Virus record (IMG/VR): IMGVR_UViG_3300044637_000411 | Span: 1-21,259 of that record | DNA from: a virus | DNA length: 21,259 bases | Reading direction: 5' to 3' (one strand) | Shown here: positions 14,365 through 21,259 of the stretch, one piece after another | Layout: each line of letters opens with the position of its first letter | How positions within the stretch are numbered: position 1 is the first letter of the stretch | The notes under the pieces: model-generated | The model's database searches: none | What the model was told of the DNA's origin: nothing | Seen by the model: the letters and a program-made list of their open reading frames with translations, nothing else | Program-made: the position numbers and the translations under genes

Positions 14365-14793
14365 ATGAAAAATTACACAACAATGGGAGAACTTATGAAA
14401 GTAGCAGAAACCAAAATGGCTTGTACTGAACACACCATCAAATGGTTTAACGATATGAAAGTTCATCTTAAAAAAGAATATCAAATGACAAAAAAAACAA
14501 ATAAAAGTTTATCTAATTGTCCTTTTGAAGTTTATGTTTTATTAAGTTTATCTGCATTTAAACAAAAAGAACAAAATCCAAATCAAGTTGAAATTGATTT
14601 ATTTAATGATATTTGTGATTTTTATGTTCAAAATTATCAAGAAGTAAATGAAGATTATAAAGTTGATAAAATGAGATGCAAATCCTTATTTGAATATATC
14701 TTCACTGCTTTTGATAGACATAATACAAGAAATTGGTCTTTAAGTTTATCAGATGTAATGACTAGTTTTAAAGATTTTAAACCCCAAGATTAG
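14365..14793 (+). CDS. Early protein of unknown function
   Basis: A 142-residue protein starting 2 nt after the previous stop. It is helical and charged, with KWFNDMKVHLKKEY (27-40), a CPFEVYVLLSLSAFKQKEQ segment and an acidic VNEDYKVDKM. No transmembrane segment, Cys pair or known catalytic motif is seen. It is the last gene of the plus cassette, and RNA element 2 with its U-tract follows 25 nt after the stop, acting at least as the terminator. Confidence 0.7.
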   Translation: MKNYTTMGELMKVAETKMACTEHTIKWFNDMKVHLKKEYQMTKKTNKSLSNCPFEVYVLLSLSAFKQKEQNPNQVEIDLFNDICDFYVQNYQEVNEDYKVDKMRCKSLFEYIFTAFDRHNTRNWSLSLSDVMTSFKDFKPQD

Positions 14794-14818
14794 GTTTGCT
14801 CATAACTTCCTAACTAAT

Positions 14819-14875
14819 AAGGGTTGTCTAAGAAAACTGAAGTGAAGACCAGTGAGTATTAGATGACCCTTTTTT
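14819..14875 (+). ncRNA. Structured RNA element, copy 2 (end of the plus cassette)
   Basis: AAGGGTTGTCTAA (14819-14831) pairs with TTAGATGACCCTT (14859-14871) along 13 positions, followed by T's. The inner stem ACTG (14836-14839) / CAGT (14850-14853) encloses AAGTGAAGAC. Compared with copy 1 the one stem difference changes a U-G to a U-A pair, so pairing is kept. It also serves as terminator for the plus operon, between convergent genes. Confidence 0.7.
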
Positions 14876-14901
14876 ATTAGTCATTTCTAGCCGTTTTTAG
14901 T

Positions 14902-15213
14902 TTACTTCTTTTCCCATTGAGCATAACATATAGCTGATGCTTGTTCCGTGCCGTATTCAGCCGTTAAATCGCCAATACAGCGACTTATGAACTTGCTCTC
15001 ATCCTCATCACTTTCTGGTGATGGAACAGGGAACCCTTCTTTTACTTTTGCTTGTTCTTCTTTGATTGGAACACAGTTTGGTGAACCATCATCTTTTAAC
15101 CCGATTGGTTCATAACCAGCCCAACAAGGATTTGGTTCTATATCTAGTTTCTTCTTGGGATAAATAACTTCAAAGTTATTCAACTTCAATTTGATAATTT
15201 GCTCTAATTTCAT
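14902..15213 (-). CDS. Short phage protein with two conserved-looking Cys motifs
   Basis: A 103-residue protein. NPCWAGYEPIGLKDDGSPNCVP (in part, about 28-49) and SRCIGDLTAEYG ... AICYAQWE (about 77-100) each carry a Cys pair. From memory both motifs occur in short or fused proteins near portal and capsid genes of many environmental phages, function unknown. The middle is acidic and Pro-rich (PSPESDEDES). The start overlaps the stop of the coiled-coil gene (ATGA). It is the last gene of the right arm and runs towards the end of the plus cassette. Confidence 0.7.
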   Translation of the reverse strand: MKLEQIIKLKLNNFEVIYPKKKLDIEPNPCWAGYEPIGLKDDGSPNCVPIKEEQAKVKEGFPVPSPESDEDESKFISRCIGDLTAEYGTEQASAICYAQWEKK

Positions 15214-15470
15214 AAGTTGTTATGTTTTTTTAATTTTCTATTCTCATTCATTAGTTGCTCAACACGTTTTTGTAACTCCTCCACTTTAATATTCAATTCG
15301 TGTATTTCTATTTTAAGGTCGTCAATAATATTCTTATATAGACCAATTGATAGTTCTAGGTTTCTTAATACTTGGTTATCCGTTTCAGCATTGCTTCTTC
15401 TTTTACCAACAGCCCATGCGGCTATACCTGTAATAATGTTAGAAGCAATTAATATTAATTCTGTATTCAT
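15210..15470 (-). CDS. Membrane-anchored coiled-coil protein, possible holin or spanin component
   Basis: An 86-residue protein with one hydrophobic segment at the N-terminus (TELILIASNIITGIAAWAVG, about 3-22) followed by basic residues (KRRS), which favours a cytoplasmic C-terminus. Residues about 45-83 form a clear heptad-type coiled coil (LKIEIHELNIKVEELQKRVEQL). The plan resembles small phage membrane proteins near lysis genes, including holin-like and Rz-like proteins, but no lysin is next to it, so the role stays open. Upstream, AGTTTGGCA occurs twice (15479-15487 and 15502-15510) in the leader. Confidence 0.65.
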   Translation of the reverse strand: MNTELILIASNIITGIAAWAVGKRRSNAETDNQVLRNLELSIGLYKNIIDDLKIEIHELNIKVEELQKRVEQLMNENRKLKKHNNL

Positions 15471-15478
15471 AATTTCTT

Positions 15479-15510
15479 AGTTTGGCATTGTTTTACTTCC
15501 GAGTTTGGCA
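15479..15510. repeat. Direct repeat AGTTTGGCA x2, 23-bp period
   Basis: Two exact 9-bp copies lie in the 40-bp gap between the connector gene and the coiled-coil gene, on the coding strand as TGCCAAACT. They could be a protein-binding site or simple chance. Confidence 0.35.
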
Positions 15511-16131
15511 CTAGTAACAATCGGCACACGGCGGATTTTCGTGTTCCAACTCTGAATACATTGGAATACCATTATCAGTAACTTGTCTTTTCGCATAACC
15601 TTTTCTGGTTGTGTGAGCAAGGAATATACCATTATTATACTTCTGGCTACGATCTGGTATCATACCGTCAGTAGTAGATTGTGATGTGTACTCTGGGAAC
15701 TTGTTTTGACCTCTACCAATCAATAGATAATCTTGAAGACGTGTCATATAAAAGTCAGCACGTTGTTTCTGGATTGTACGCAAATACTGCATTGTGGCCA
15801 GATCGACTGATGTAGCATTCTCCATTGTTCCTTCCACAATACCGCGGTTCATCGTTCTATAATGAATGTGTGGGATAGCATTGAAGTATGCTGTCTGTAT
15901 CATAAATGGTGCGATGTAATCATTCACCAATGTGGTTTCATCGGCATTGAATGTATTACCAGTTGCAGACACTTGTGATAACAAATGGTTATAGAACCTT
16001 GTACCTAATATAGTTTGTAAATCTATATCCTGTGCAATTTGAATTTCCGCTTTTAATACATCCATATCAACATTCTTATTGATGTTGGTAAATGCTTTAA
16101 GTTTTGTTTCTGATATTAATAAAACACCCAT
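15511..16131 (-). CDS. Head-tail connector-like protein
   Basis: A 206-residue protein directly after the portal gene (gap 2 nt), where adaptor proteins that plug onto the portal usually lie. The N-terminal half is helical (VDMDVLKAEIQIAQDIDLQTILGT, in parts, about 21-44) and reads like gp6-type adaptors, with a long helix pair around DYIAPFMIQTAYFNAIPHI. The C-terminal part is richer in Gly, Thr and Pro and ends HENPPCADCY with a CxxC pair. Assignment rests on position and helical plan. Confidence 0.65.
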   Translation of the reverse strand: MGVLLISETKLKAFTNINKNVDMDVLKAEIQIAQDIDLQTILGTRFYNHLLSQVSATGNTFNADETTLVNDYIAPFMIQTAYFNAIPHIHYRTMNRGIVEGTMENATSVDLATMQYLRTIQKQRADFYMTRLQDYLLIGRGQNKFPEYTSQSTTDGMIPDRSQKYNNGIFLAHTTRKGYAKRQVTDNGIPMYSELEHENPPCADCY

Positions 16132-16133
16132 CG

Positions 16134-17492
16134 TTAATTATAGTTTAATTCTTCTTCTCCCAACCAAGCATTGCATTGCTCTTCTGTTAATCCATAACCA
16201 GCCATTAACATTTGTGCTGCCTGCATACGGTTTATTTTTTCTTTATTATATTCTCTTACAATTCTCAATAAACCCTGGTATTCTCTTCCAGATAATTTCT
16301 TGATATTCTCATTGATTAATTGTTGTTCTCCTTCTGGCTCACCAACTTGAACTGGTGTAACAGGTTTGTCATCAACAACTGGGTTCTCTTTAACATCACC
16401 TGTTAAGAATAATGATAAAGGTTTAACTTCAAATGTTGTTGGCTTATCAAATTTTAATGAAACCAATTTGCTAAATGCTGGGAGAATTTCATTCTGATAC
16501 GGTTGAATAACCATCTTGCGGAAGTATTCAGAATGCTCCACAATCTCATTGCCTCCACCCAATTTACCAGCGGTAGCAATGCCAAATAACTCAGCACTAG
16601 AAACTCTATGTGCGGATAGTATTGAACGTGTAATGTCATCGTTTAAAGATTGATAGTAATTGTCATTATCATTACGTGGGATTTGTGTAATCTCAGGTGA
16701 TAATTCTTTGCTCTCATTGAATGAGATAATGGCTTGTCCTGCGTTGTCTGTTCCACCGTATTGCTCTTCTAAAGCACGAACCAATATTCTTTGTTCTTCT
16801 TCACCTGGAATACCGTTATTATAATTGATCCATAATGAAGGAACCATACCTTTACGTAGGTTATTCATATGGAAATTCTTTGCTTCAATATCTATCTCAA
16901 TTGCTCTTTGACCAGCAGACCAGTCAGGGATTGGATAGTATGTTAAATTTGGTTGATAACATTTAAAGTAATAAATCTGAGACCCACCCTTTTCTTGATT
17001 GAATGCTGGATATTCTTCTGGTGGAAACTTTCTAATTTGTTTCCAATCTGGACAGTAATAATAATGTTCTATTACATCATCATCGCTTAATTTACCACTT
17101 CTAATTCTACTAAAATCAAGATGGTATATTTCAGCGACTTGTTTTTTATCCTTGGTCCAAACAACGTTTAACGCAAACCCACCAAATAACATAAAGTCCA
17201 ATACCGCTTTCTTCATTACCTCTGTAACATTCTCACGAGTATTAATCAAATTAACGGTAGCCATTGGGTTGTTTAATGACACCAATCCATCACCCATAAT
17301 CTGATTTACTTTAGATGTAACAACAGCTTTATGTATTGCACAGTTGTCATATAATTGTATAAAGTAATTTGGTAGTAAGTTATTTTCGCCATAAAATACC
17401 CAAGGACTACGTTGTAGCACTTCTGAATATACTGGAACCGATGCGGTTTGAAACTTAATTTTTTGAAATTCTGCTTTCTTTATTTCACTCAT
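16134..17492 (-). CDS. Portal protein
   Basis: A 452-residue protein of normal portal length. The N-terminal part has YGENNLLPNYFIQLYDNCAIHKAVVTSK and a DFMLFGGFALNVVW strand. The middle has RNDNDNYYQSLNDDITRSILSAHRVSSAELFG (about 280-312), the region where HK97-type portals carry the sequence before their tunnel helix, then a GNEIVEHSEYFRKMVIQPYQNEI helix. The C-terminus is a Pro-rich linker and a helical tail. Twelve copies should form the DNA entry ring of the capsid. The gene lies downstream of the capsid gene, the reverse of the usual portal-protease-capsid order, and is followed by the connector. Confidence 0.88.
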   Translation of the reverse strand: MSEIKKAEFQKIKFQTASVPVYSEVLQRSPWVFYGENNLLPNYFIQLYDNCAIHKAVVTSKVNQIMGDGLVSLNNPMATVNLINTRENVTEVMKKAVLDFMLFGGFALNVVWTKDKKQVAEIYHLDFSRIRSGKLSDDDVIEHYYYCPDWKQIRKFPPEEYPAFNQEKGGSQIYYFKCYQPNLTYYPIPDWSAGQRAIEIDIEAKNFHMNNLRKGMVPSLWINYNNGIPGEEEQRILVRALEEQYGGTDNAGQAIISFNESKELSPEITQIPRNDNDNYYQSLNDDITRSILSAHRVSSAELFGIATAGKLGGGNEIVEHSEYFRKMVIQPYQNEILPAFSKLVSLKFDKPTTFEVKPLSLFLTGDVKENPVVDDKPVTPVQVGEPEGEQQLINENIKKLSGREYQGLLRIVREYNKEKINRMQAAQMLMAGYGLTEEQCNAWLGEEELNYN

Positions 17493-17494
17493 AA

Positions 17495-17869
17495 CTAATC
17501 TTGTATGTATATATAATTCTCATTATTCTCGTTTGGTGAAACGTATGTGGTAAAGAATGGTTCTTCTTCTGTTCCTTGAAGTATTGCTATACCTGTAAAA
17601 ACTAGTTCTGTTCCATTACCATAAATGTTTAGATTGTATTCACCCTCATAATTTAAATCCTGACCTGGGTCTTGAAGATTTAATATTATCTCACAATAAC
17701 GAATATTTTGAGCATATTCTAAAGGGTCAGAAGTACTAACTGTATAACTCTTAACCTCACTTGACATAATATGTGTAAATGTCAAAGTATAACCAGTAAA
17801 GGTAGTTGTTGAGTTATTGTTGATATTCATCACCAATTCGTTTTGTTGTCCTTTTTGTAAGTATAACAT
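17495..17869 (-). CDS. Small beta-rich structural protein
   Basis: A 124-residue protein of alternating hydrophobic and polar residues (TFTGYTLTFTHIM, YEGEYNLNIYG, LVFTGIAILQG), suggesting a beta sandwich. It ends with an Asn/Glu-rich tail. It lies between capsid and portal genes, is followed 2 nt later by the portal gene and is preceded by a terminator and a copy of the 13-nt motif, so it starts a new unit. A decoration, head-fibre or minor tail role would fit; the family is not identified. Confidence 0.65.
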   Translation of the reverse strand: MLYLQKGQQNELVMNINNNSTTTFTGYTLTFTHIMSSEVKSYTVSTSDPLEYAQNIRYCEIILNLQDPGQDLNYEGEYNLNIYGNGTELVFTGIAILQGTEEEPFFTTYVSPNENNENYIYIQD

Positions 17870-17882
17870 AATGTGTTCTCTA

Positions 17883-17895
17883 TATTATTAAATAT
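17883..17895 (-). promoter_or_regulatory. 13-nt AT motif copy 3
   Basis: ATATTTAATAATA lies between a terminator (17926-17948) and the start at 17869, 13 nt from the ATG. This placement, after a terminator and before a gene block, favours a promoter role. Confidence 0.5.
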
Positions 17896-17925
17896 AAAAA
17901 AAATGAAATTGATTTTTAATAACGC

Positions 17926-17948
17926 AAAAAAGGGACATTACTGTCCCT
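17926..17948 (-). terminator. Intrinsic terminator after the 178-residue structural gene
   Basis: On the minus strand AGGGACA (17948-17942) pairs perfectly with TGTCCCT (17937-17931) around a 4-nt loop, followed by a short T-tract (17930-17926). Confidence 0.8.
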
Positions 17949-17995
17949 CTTTATTGGATTTAGATATAGATATTCAGTCACAACGACCTACTAAT

Positions 17996-18532
17996 TTAAC
18001 CTGAAATTGAAGCTCCTGCAAATACTGATGCTAAAGTACCATCAATAACTCTTGCTGGTTCTTGTTCGGCCCCTGTGAAGATAAGTTCATAGCCATTGCG
18101 ATCACCGAATGCAGTACCTGTAGCAGCGCTACCACCACTCAAATACAATCCATTAACTTGACCTAAAAGATATTGTACATCATTTTGGTCAATAGCAACG
18201 ATTTGTATTTGGTCGTTTTGAGATAAGATTTTCAATTGGTTTCTTTTGTCTTGGTCATATTTGAATAAGATAGCAGTAAGAACTTGTTCAAAAAATATAG
18301 TTCCGTTCTCAAATGACTTTTGAACATTTTGAGAAAGTGAACTTGTATTACGTTTTAATTCAAATCCGTACAAAGTAGTTCCACTAGTTGAAGTTGCGCC
18401 TGTAATAGACCCATCTACTGAGTATGTATAACCAGTAACTTCACCACCGCCACCAACAACGTATATCTTTTTAATTCCCCCAATTCCATCGGAACAAGAT
18501 AATTGAACTCCTGAAGAGATAAAACAACTCAT
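17996..18532 (-). CDS. Structural protein next to the capsid gene, possibly tail tube-like
   Basis: A 178-residue protein opening MSCFISSGVQLSCSDGIGGIKKIYVVG. A Cys-x(n)-Cys start followed by a GGIKxIY strand is, as I recall, typical of a structural protein coded near the capsid genes of Bacteroidetes phages. Helix SFENGTIFFEQVLTAILFKYDQDKRNQLK (in parts, about 73-100) and strands GYELIFTGAEQEPA follow, a layout compatible with a tube-forming protein. The function is inferred from position and plan only. It is bounded by terminators on both sides, so it may form its own transcription unit. Confidence 0.6.
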   Translation of the reverse strand: MSCFISSGVQLSCSDGIGGIKKIYVVGGGGEVTGYTYSVDGSITGATSTSGTTLYGFELKRNTSSLSQNVQKSFENGTIFFEQVLTAILFKYDQDKRNQLKILSQNDQIQIVAIDQNDVQYLLGQVNGLYLSGGSAATGTAFGDRNGYELIFTGAEQEPARVIDGTLASVFAGASISG

Positions 18533-18568
18533 ATTATTGTATATTAATTTTTTAGTTTATTTTTTTTA

Positions 18569-18595
18569 AAAAATGAGAGGCCTTTCACCTCTCAG
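18569..18595 (-). terminator. Intrinsic terminator after the major capsid gene
   Basis: On the minus strand TGAGAGG (18595-18589) pairs perfectly with CCTCTCA (18581-18575) around a 7-nt loop, followed by six T's. It begins 23 nt after the capsid stop. Partial read-through would let downstream genes be expressed at a lower level than the capsid. Confidence 0.85.
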
Positions 18596-18617
18596 GTTTT
18601 TATATTTTTGATTTAGA

Positions 18618-19586
18618 TTAACTTAAACCATTTGTTGCAAAGTATGCAGTTGAACCAAACTTAGCGATTGTTACACCGTAGTTATAGTTTGCACGTAATC
18701 TCAACTCATCAAAATCTTTTGAGTACCATACAACCAATTTTTCGTGATCTGATAAAAGGTCAAAACCTACTACCATGTACTCCGCTGGTCCGATTGTTAC
18801 TTGGTTAGAACCATTCAAACCAATCGTAGGGATAACCTTTACGTTTGTGTTTGGATGAGTTGCTTCCATCATACCAGTTACATCAGTTGCACCAATGTAG
18901 TTAGCGAAGAAGTTAGCACGTGTTAAGGCCTGAACATAGAGTCGGAACGATTGGTATGACATAAAACACACCAAATCTTCACGAGACATTGCATCATCAG
19001 ATAATGCGTTAATTAATTTATCTACCTCAGTGATTGGGTTACCGTTTGTACCGTAAGCAGCAGAAGGAGAGAAAGTTGTACCTGAAGCAGATACAGCAAC
19101 ACCAGTTTGACCTGATGCAATTAAGTAAGTGAAACCAGAGAAACAGTCGCCTGATGCTGGAGCCGCTTGCCATAATTTTTGTTCAATTCTTTGTTGAATT
19201 TGTTTTACTTTTAATTCTGATATTTGAACCTCAAACGGTACGGTCTCTTGTGTTTGACCTGGAGCCATCAACATTGATTGGTATGTATCATACAAATCTT
19301 TGTAACATAATGCTTCGTTATATTTCTCAGCACAAGTTGTGATGTTAGTTTGAGTAAACTCAGTAGTACCAGATGATGTCCATCCGCAAGTACCTGATTG
19401 GAAATAAGGAGTTGAGTTTAATAGGTTCAACGCTTGTGTTCCTTTAATACCTAAACGTACGTTAACGTACTTAGGAGTTGTTGCACCGATAAGTGCTTTT
19501 GAAAGTAATTCACCACCAACTTGGTCAACGTATCCACCGATAGTTGCTACGTCATATGCGAATTGTTCTCTTGATAAAATTTTCAT
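18618..19586 (-). CDS. Major capsid protein
   Basis: A 322-residue protein of the size expected for an HK97-fold capsid subunit. The N-terminus has an amphipathic region (MKILSREQFAYDVATIGGY), followed by a helix with ELKVKQIQQRIEQKLWQAA (the spine-like helix, about 124-143). A Gly/Ser/Thr-rich stretch and then DLVCFMSYQSFRLYVQALTRANFFANYIG lie in the likely P- and A-domains. The C-terminus is DEFELRLRANYNYGV-like (DFDELRLRANYNYGVTIAKFG). Context is strong: scaffold and protease genes directly precede it, and a strong terminator follows. Several Cys residues (for example CGW and CAEKYNEALCYKD) occur in the N-terminal third. Confidence 0.85.
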   Translation of the reverse strand: MKILSREQFAYDVATIGGYVDQVGGELLSKALIGATTPKYVNVRLGIKGTQALNLLNSTPYFQSGTCGWTSSGTTEFTQTNITTCAEKYNEALCYKDLYDTYQSMLMAPGQTQETVPFEVQISELKVKQIQQRIEQKLWQAAPASGDCFSGFTYLIASGQTGVAVSASGTTFSPSAAYGTNGNPITEVDKLINALSDDAMSREDLVCFMSYQSFRLYVQALTRANFFANYIGATDVTGMMEATHPNTNVKVIPTIGLNGSNQVTIGPAEYMVVGFDLLSDHEKLVVWYSKDFDELRLRANYNYGVTIAKFGSTAYFATNGLS

Positions 19587-19612
19587 AATTTTAATTTTTT
19601 TATTTTTTTTAA

Positions 19613-20371
19613 TTATTTGTTTGTGCTTCTTAATGACATAATCATAGAGATTTTATCCTCTAAATCTTCATTTGAAACATTATTAAACTTTTCAGTTTTT
19701 CCATTAGCAATTGGTTTTGCTCCTGGTTCTTTTTTAAATGAATTGAATTGTGCTTCAACGTCTTTTATTTTATTTTCTAAAGAACCCATCTTCTCAGACA
19801 TTTTCTTTACAAAATCTTTTAACATCTCAAGCATCTCAACTTCTACTTTTGGTCCTTCAGTTGCTGGTTCATCAATTGCTGGAGGCATAGCATCTGGACC
19901 TTCTTTTGGAAGTTCTTCTTCTAATGCTTCTTCAACCTTAACAATAACACCATCTTTGGTTTCAACCTTACTTCCGTCCTCTAGTTCGTGTACTCCATCT
20001 GGTGCAGGAATTTCTGCATCTTCAGTTACTACTACAACTTTAGCACCTTCCATAAGACCGTCACCTTCAACCTTTATTACAGTACCATCAGCCAATTTTG
20101 CGTCAACAAAAATCTCTTTTACAGATTTAATTTCTCCGTTTACAACCTCTATTTCAAAGTTTTCAACCAATCTGAACTTACCATCTTCTAATGCAACTTG
20201 TTGAAACGCATCATTAATCTTAGAGATTTTCTCTCCAACCTTTAAATCTGCTGTTTGTAGAATTGTATTATCTTCCAATTTGAAAGATTTTAAAGTAGCA
20301 TCATCAGATAAGAAACCAAACTGCTTCATTAATTTTTTAATCTCAGCGATTGCGGTTTTTGAATTTGACAT
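19613..20371 (-). CDS. Capsid scaffolding / assembly protein
   Basis: A 252-residue, very acidic protein between protease and capsid genes. The first 40 residues are helical (TAIAEIKKLMKQFGFL), then a strand-rich acidic middle has repeated D/E-G-x-V units (ADGTVIKVEGDG, EDGSKVETKDGVIVKVEE). A Pro/Glu linker follows, and a C-terminal coiled coil (MLEMLKDFVKKMSEKMGSLENKIKDVE, in parts, about 180-207). Such acidic, coiled-coil proteins in this position guide capsid assembly and are removed by the protease. The basic end (KPIANGKTEKFNN ... RSTNK) could bind the capsid protein. Confidence 0.75.
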   Translation of the reverse strand: MSNSKTAIAEIKKLMKQFGFLSDDATLKSFKLEDNTILQTADLKVGEKISKINDAFQQVALEDGKFRLVENFEIEVVNGEIKSVKEIFVDAKLADGTVIKVEGDGLMEGAKVVVVTEDAEIPAPDGVHELEDGSKVETKDGVIVKVEEALEEELPKEGPDAMPPAIDEPATEGPKVEVEMLEMLKDFVKKMSEKMGSLENKIKDVEAQFNSFKKEPGAKPIANGKTEKFNNVSNEDLEDKISMIMSLRSTNK

Positions 20372-20404
20372 AATCTATTTTATTTGTTTTATTATTATTC
20401 GTTC

Positions 20405-20417
20405 TATTATTAAATAT
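20405..20417 (-). promoter_or_regulatory. 13-nt AT motif copy 4
   Basis: ATATTTAATAATA lies in the 72-bp gap between protease and scaffold genes, 33 nt before the scaffold ATG. The distance is too long for a ribosome-binding site, which supports a promoter or operator. Confidence 0.5.
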
Positions 20418-20443
20418 GGATTTTTATATATATTCCAAAAAAA

Positions 20444-21259
20444 TTAATCATTTACGTTATTTAATATCTTCACTACTTGTTTAAGGAACATCTCTTCCAT
20501 GCAGAATGATGCCACCTCTTCAAAGTAACCAGACACGCTAAAGCCGTTTAAATAACCTTCTTTAACCTTCTTCCATACCTCATCATTTCTAACCTTCATT
20601 GATACAAACCAAGTTCCGACAGGTAGATCCGAATAACCATACTTGCTGGATTTATCCTGAACATCTTCCTTAATCCAACTCTCAACCACATATACATCTG
20701 ACACCGCTTTACCATTATGGTTCTCATCGTTGTTATCAATGTACTTGTTACGCATATACTTCTCAGCAATCATTTTGATGGTATCAGAACTGAAATAAAC
20801 ATAGTATGGATTACCCTTGGCATCTTTACGGAATATTTTTAAATCTGGTATCATTGCTGGCCCTATCACAATACGCTTTTCATCATCTGTAGCAAATCTT
20901 TGTTTTGACATATTGTTTTTATCAATAGATTTGATTTTGGCTTCTGACCAACTTAGAGCAGATTTACCACCCCAAGCATCATACATCAATTTACCACAGC
21001 CATCACCATATCCTTTTGAACTATCTAAATCAACTGCGTGTCTTGATAGATAAGAGTACATTCTGCGGATTGTATCTTCTGAAATAGGTTCACCTTTAGC
21101 CAATTGATTAGCACGTTGTTTTCCTACCTCTGTACCACAAGAACCCCATCCATTCTCTTCAGCATATTTTAATACCGCTTTAGCGTTGTTTTTAACACTA
21201 TCAGGATAATCTGAATAACTCTCAAACATTGATGGTTTAGTTATAGATTTTGGTATTGT
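20444..21259 (-). CDS. XkdF-like prohead protease with N-terminal extension, partial at window edge
   Basis: The frame is open to the right edge; an ATG at 21229 exists, but ten more in-frame codons precede it without a stop, so the true start may lie outside. Residues 1-85 (from that ATG) form a domain with YPDSVKNNAKAVLKYAEENGWGSCG, ANQLAKGEPIS and AWGGKSALSW, which in my recollection is fused to proteases and other head proteins in many phages. The second part has DENHNGKAVSDVYVVESWI (the His segment), LPVGTWFVSMKV and GYLNGFSVSGYFEE (the Ser segment), matching the XkdF-type serine protease domain. It should cut the scaffold during head maturation. Scaffold and capsid genes follow directly. 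Confidence 0.8.
   Translation of the reverse strand, partial: TIPKSITKPSMFESYSDYPDSVKNNAKAVLKYAEENGWGSCGTEVGKQRANQLAKGEPISEDTIRRMYSYLSRHAVDLDSSKGYGDGCGKLMYDAWGGKSALSWSEAKIKSIDKNNMSKQRFATDDEKRIVIGPAMIPDLKIFRKDAKGNPYYVYFSSDTIKMIAEKYMRNKYIDNNDENHNGKAVSDVYVVESWIKEDVQDKSSKYGYSDLPVGTWFVSMKVRNDEVWKKVKEGYLNGFSVSGYFEEVASFCMEEMFLKQVVKILNNVND

Noticed and set aside
14109-14376. Shared start context AGTTATGAAAAATTA for the two genes at 14114 and 14365
   Set aside because: The proteins differ after the first four residues, so a gene duplication is not supported; the match may be chance in AT-rich initiation regions.
1-21259. tRNA genes, integrase and attachment sites, insertion sequences, diversity-generating retroelement
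   Set aside because: None was seen: no cloverleaf-like sequence, no recombinase or reverse transcriptase motifs, and no terminal inverted repeats.

Overview
The window looks like a piece of a tailed double-stranded DNA phage (Caudoviricetes) that infects a member of the Bacteroidota, probably Flavobacteriia-like. The phage call rests on a full set of head and packaging genes: XkdF-type prohead protease, scaffold, major capsid protein, portal, head-tail connector, and small and large terminase. The host call rests on low GC, the lack of clear Shine-Dalgarno sites, and a promoter at 14038-14067 that fits the Bacteroidetes housekeeping consensus (TTTG, 18 nt, TAnnTTTG). No integrase, tape measure, lysin or DNA polymerase is visible, so this is only part of a genome. 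Both ends cut through genes.

Layout. (1) Right arm, minus strand, 21259 to 14902: protease (open at the window edge), scaffold, capsid protein, two small structural proteins, portal, connector, a membrane-anchored coiled-coil protein and a short Cys-containing protein. Intrinsic terminators follow the capsid gene and the next gene. (2) Central plus-strand cassette, 12273 to 14793: a winged-helix replication-initiator-like protein and five small proteins of unknown function, probably early genes. Two intergenic regions of over 300 bp here (11952-12272 and 13779-14113) hold no genes but several RNA structures. (3) Left arm, minus strand, 11951 to 1: a zinc-finger protein, a small protein, a sigma-factor-like protein, an FkbM-like methyltransferase, three small proteins, two glycosyltransferases placed around the small terminase gene, the large terminase, a gene that appears to need a -1 frameshift, an internally duplicated structural protein, a 1200-residue collagen-like fibre, and a partial second fibre or adhesin gene.

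How the parts fit. The minus-strand arms encode virion assembly, packaging and host attachment, plus enzymes that probably modify a surface glycan or another target. The plus cassette and the divergent control region near 12 kb look like the early switch. The sigma-like protein may direct transcription of the structural genes. Four exact copies of a 13-nt AT-only motif, all on the minus strand and 0 to 33 nt from a start codon, are candidate sites for it.

The most unusual content is RNA. Two near-identical 53-55 nt structured elements ending in U-tracts bracket the plus cassette at 12196-12258 and 14819-14875. A separate candidate small RNA with its own promoter and terminator lies at 13839-13950.
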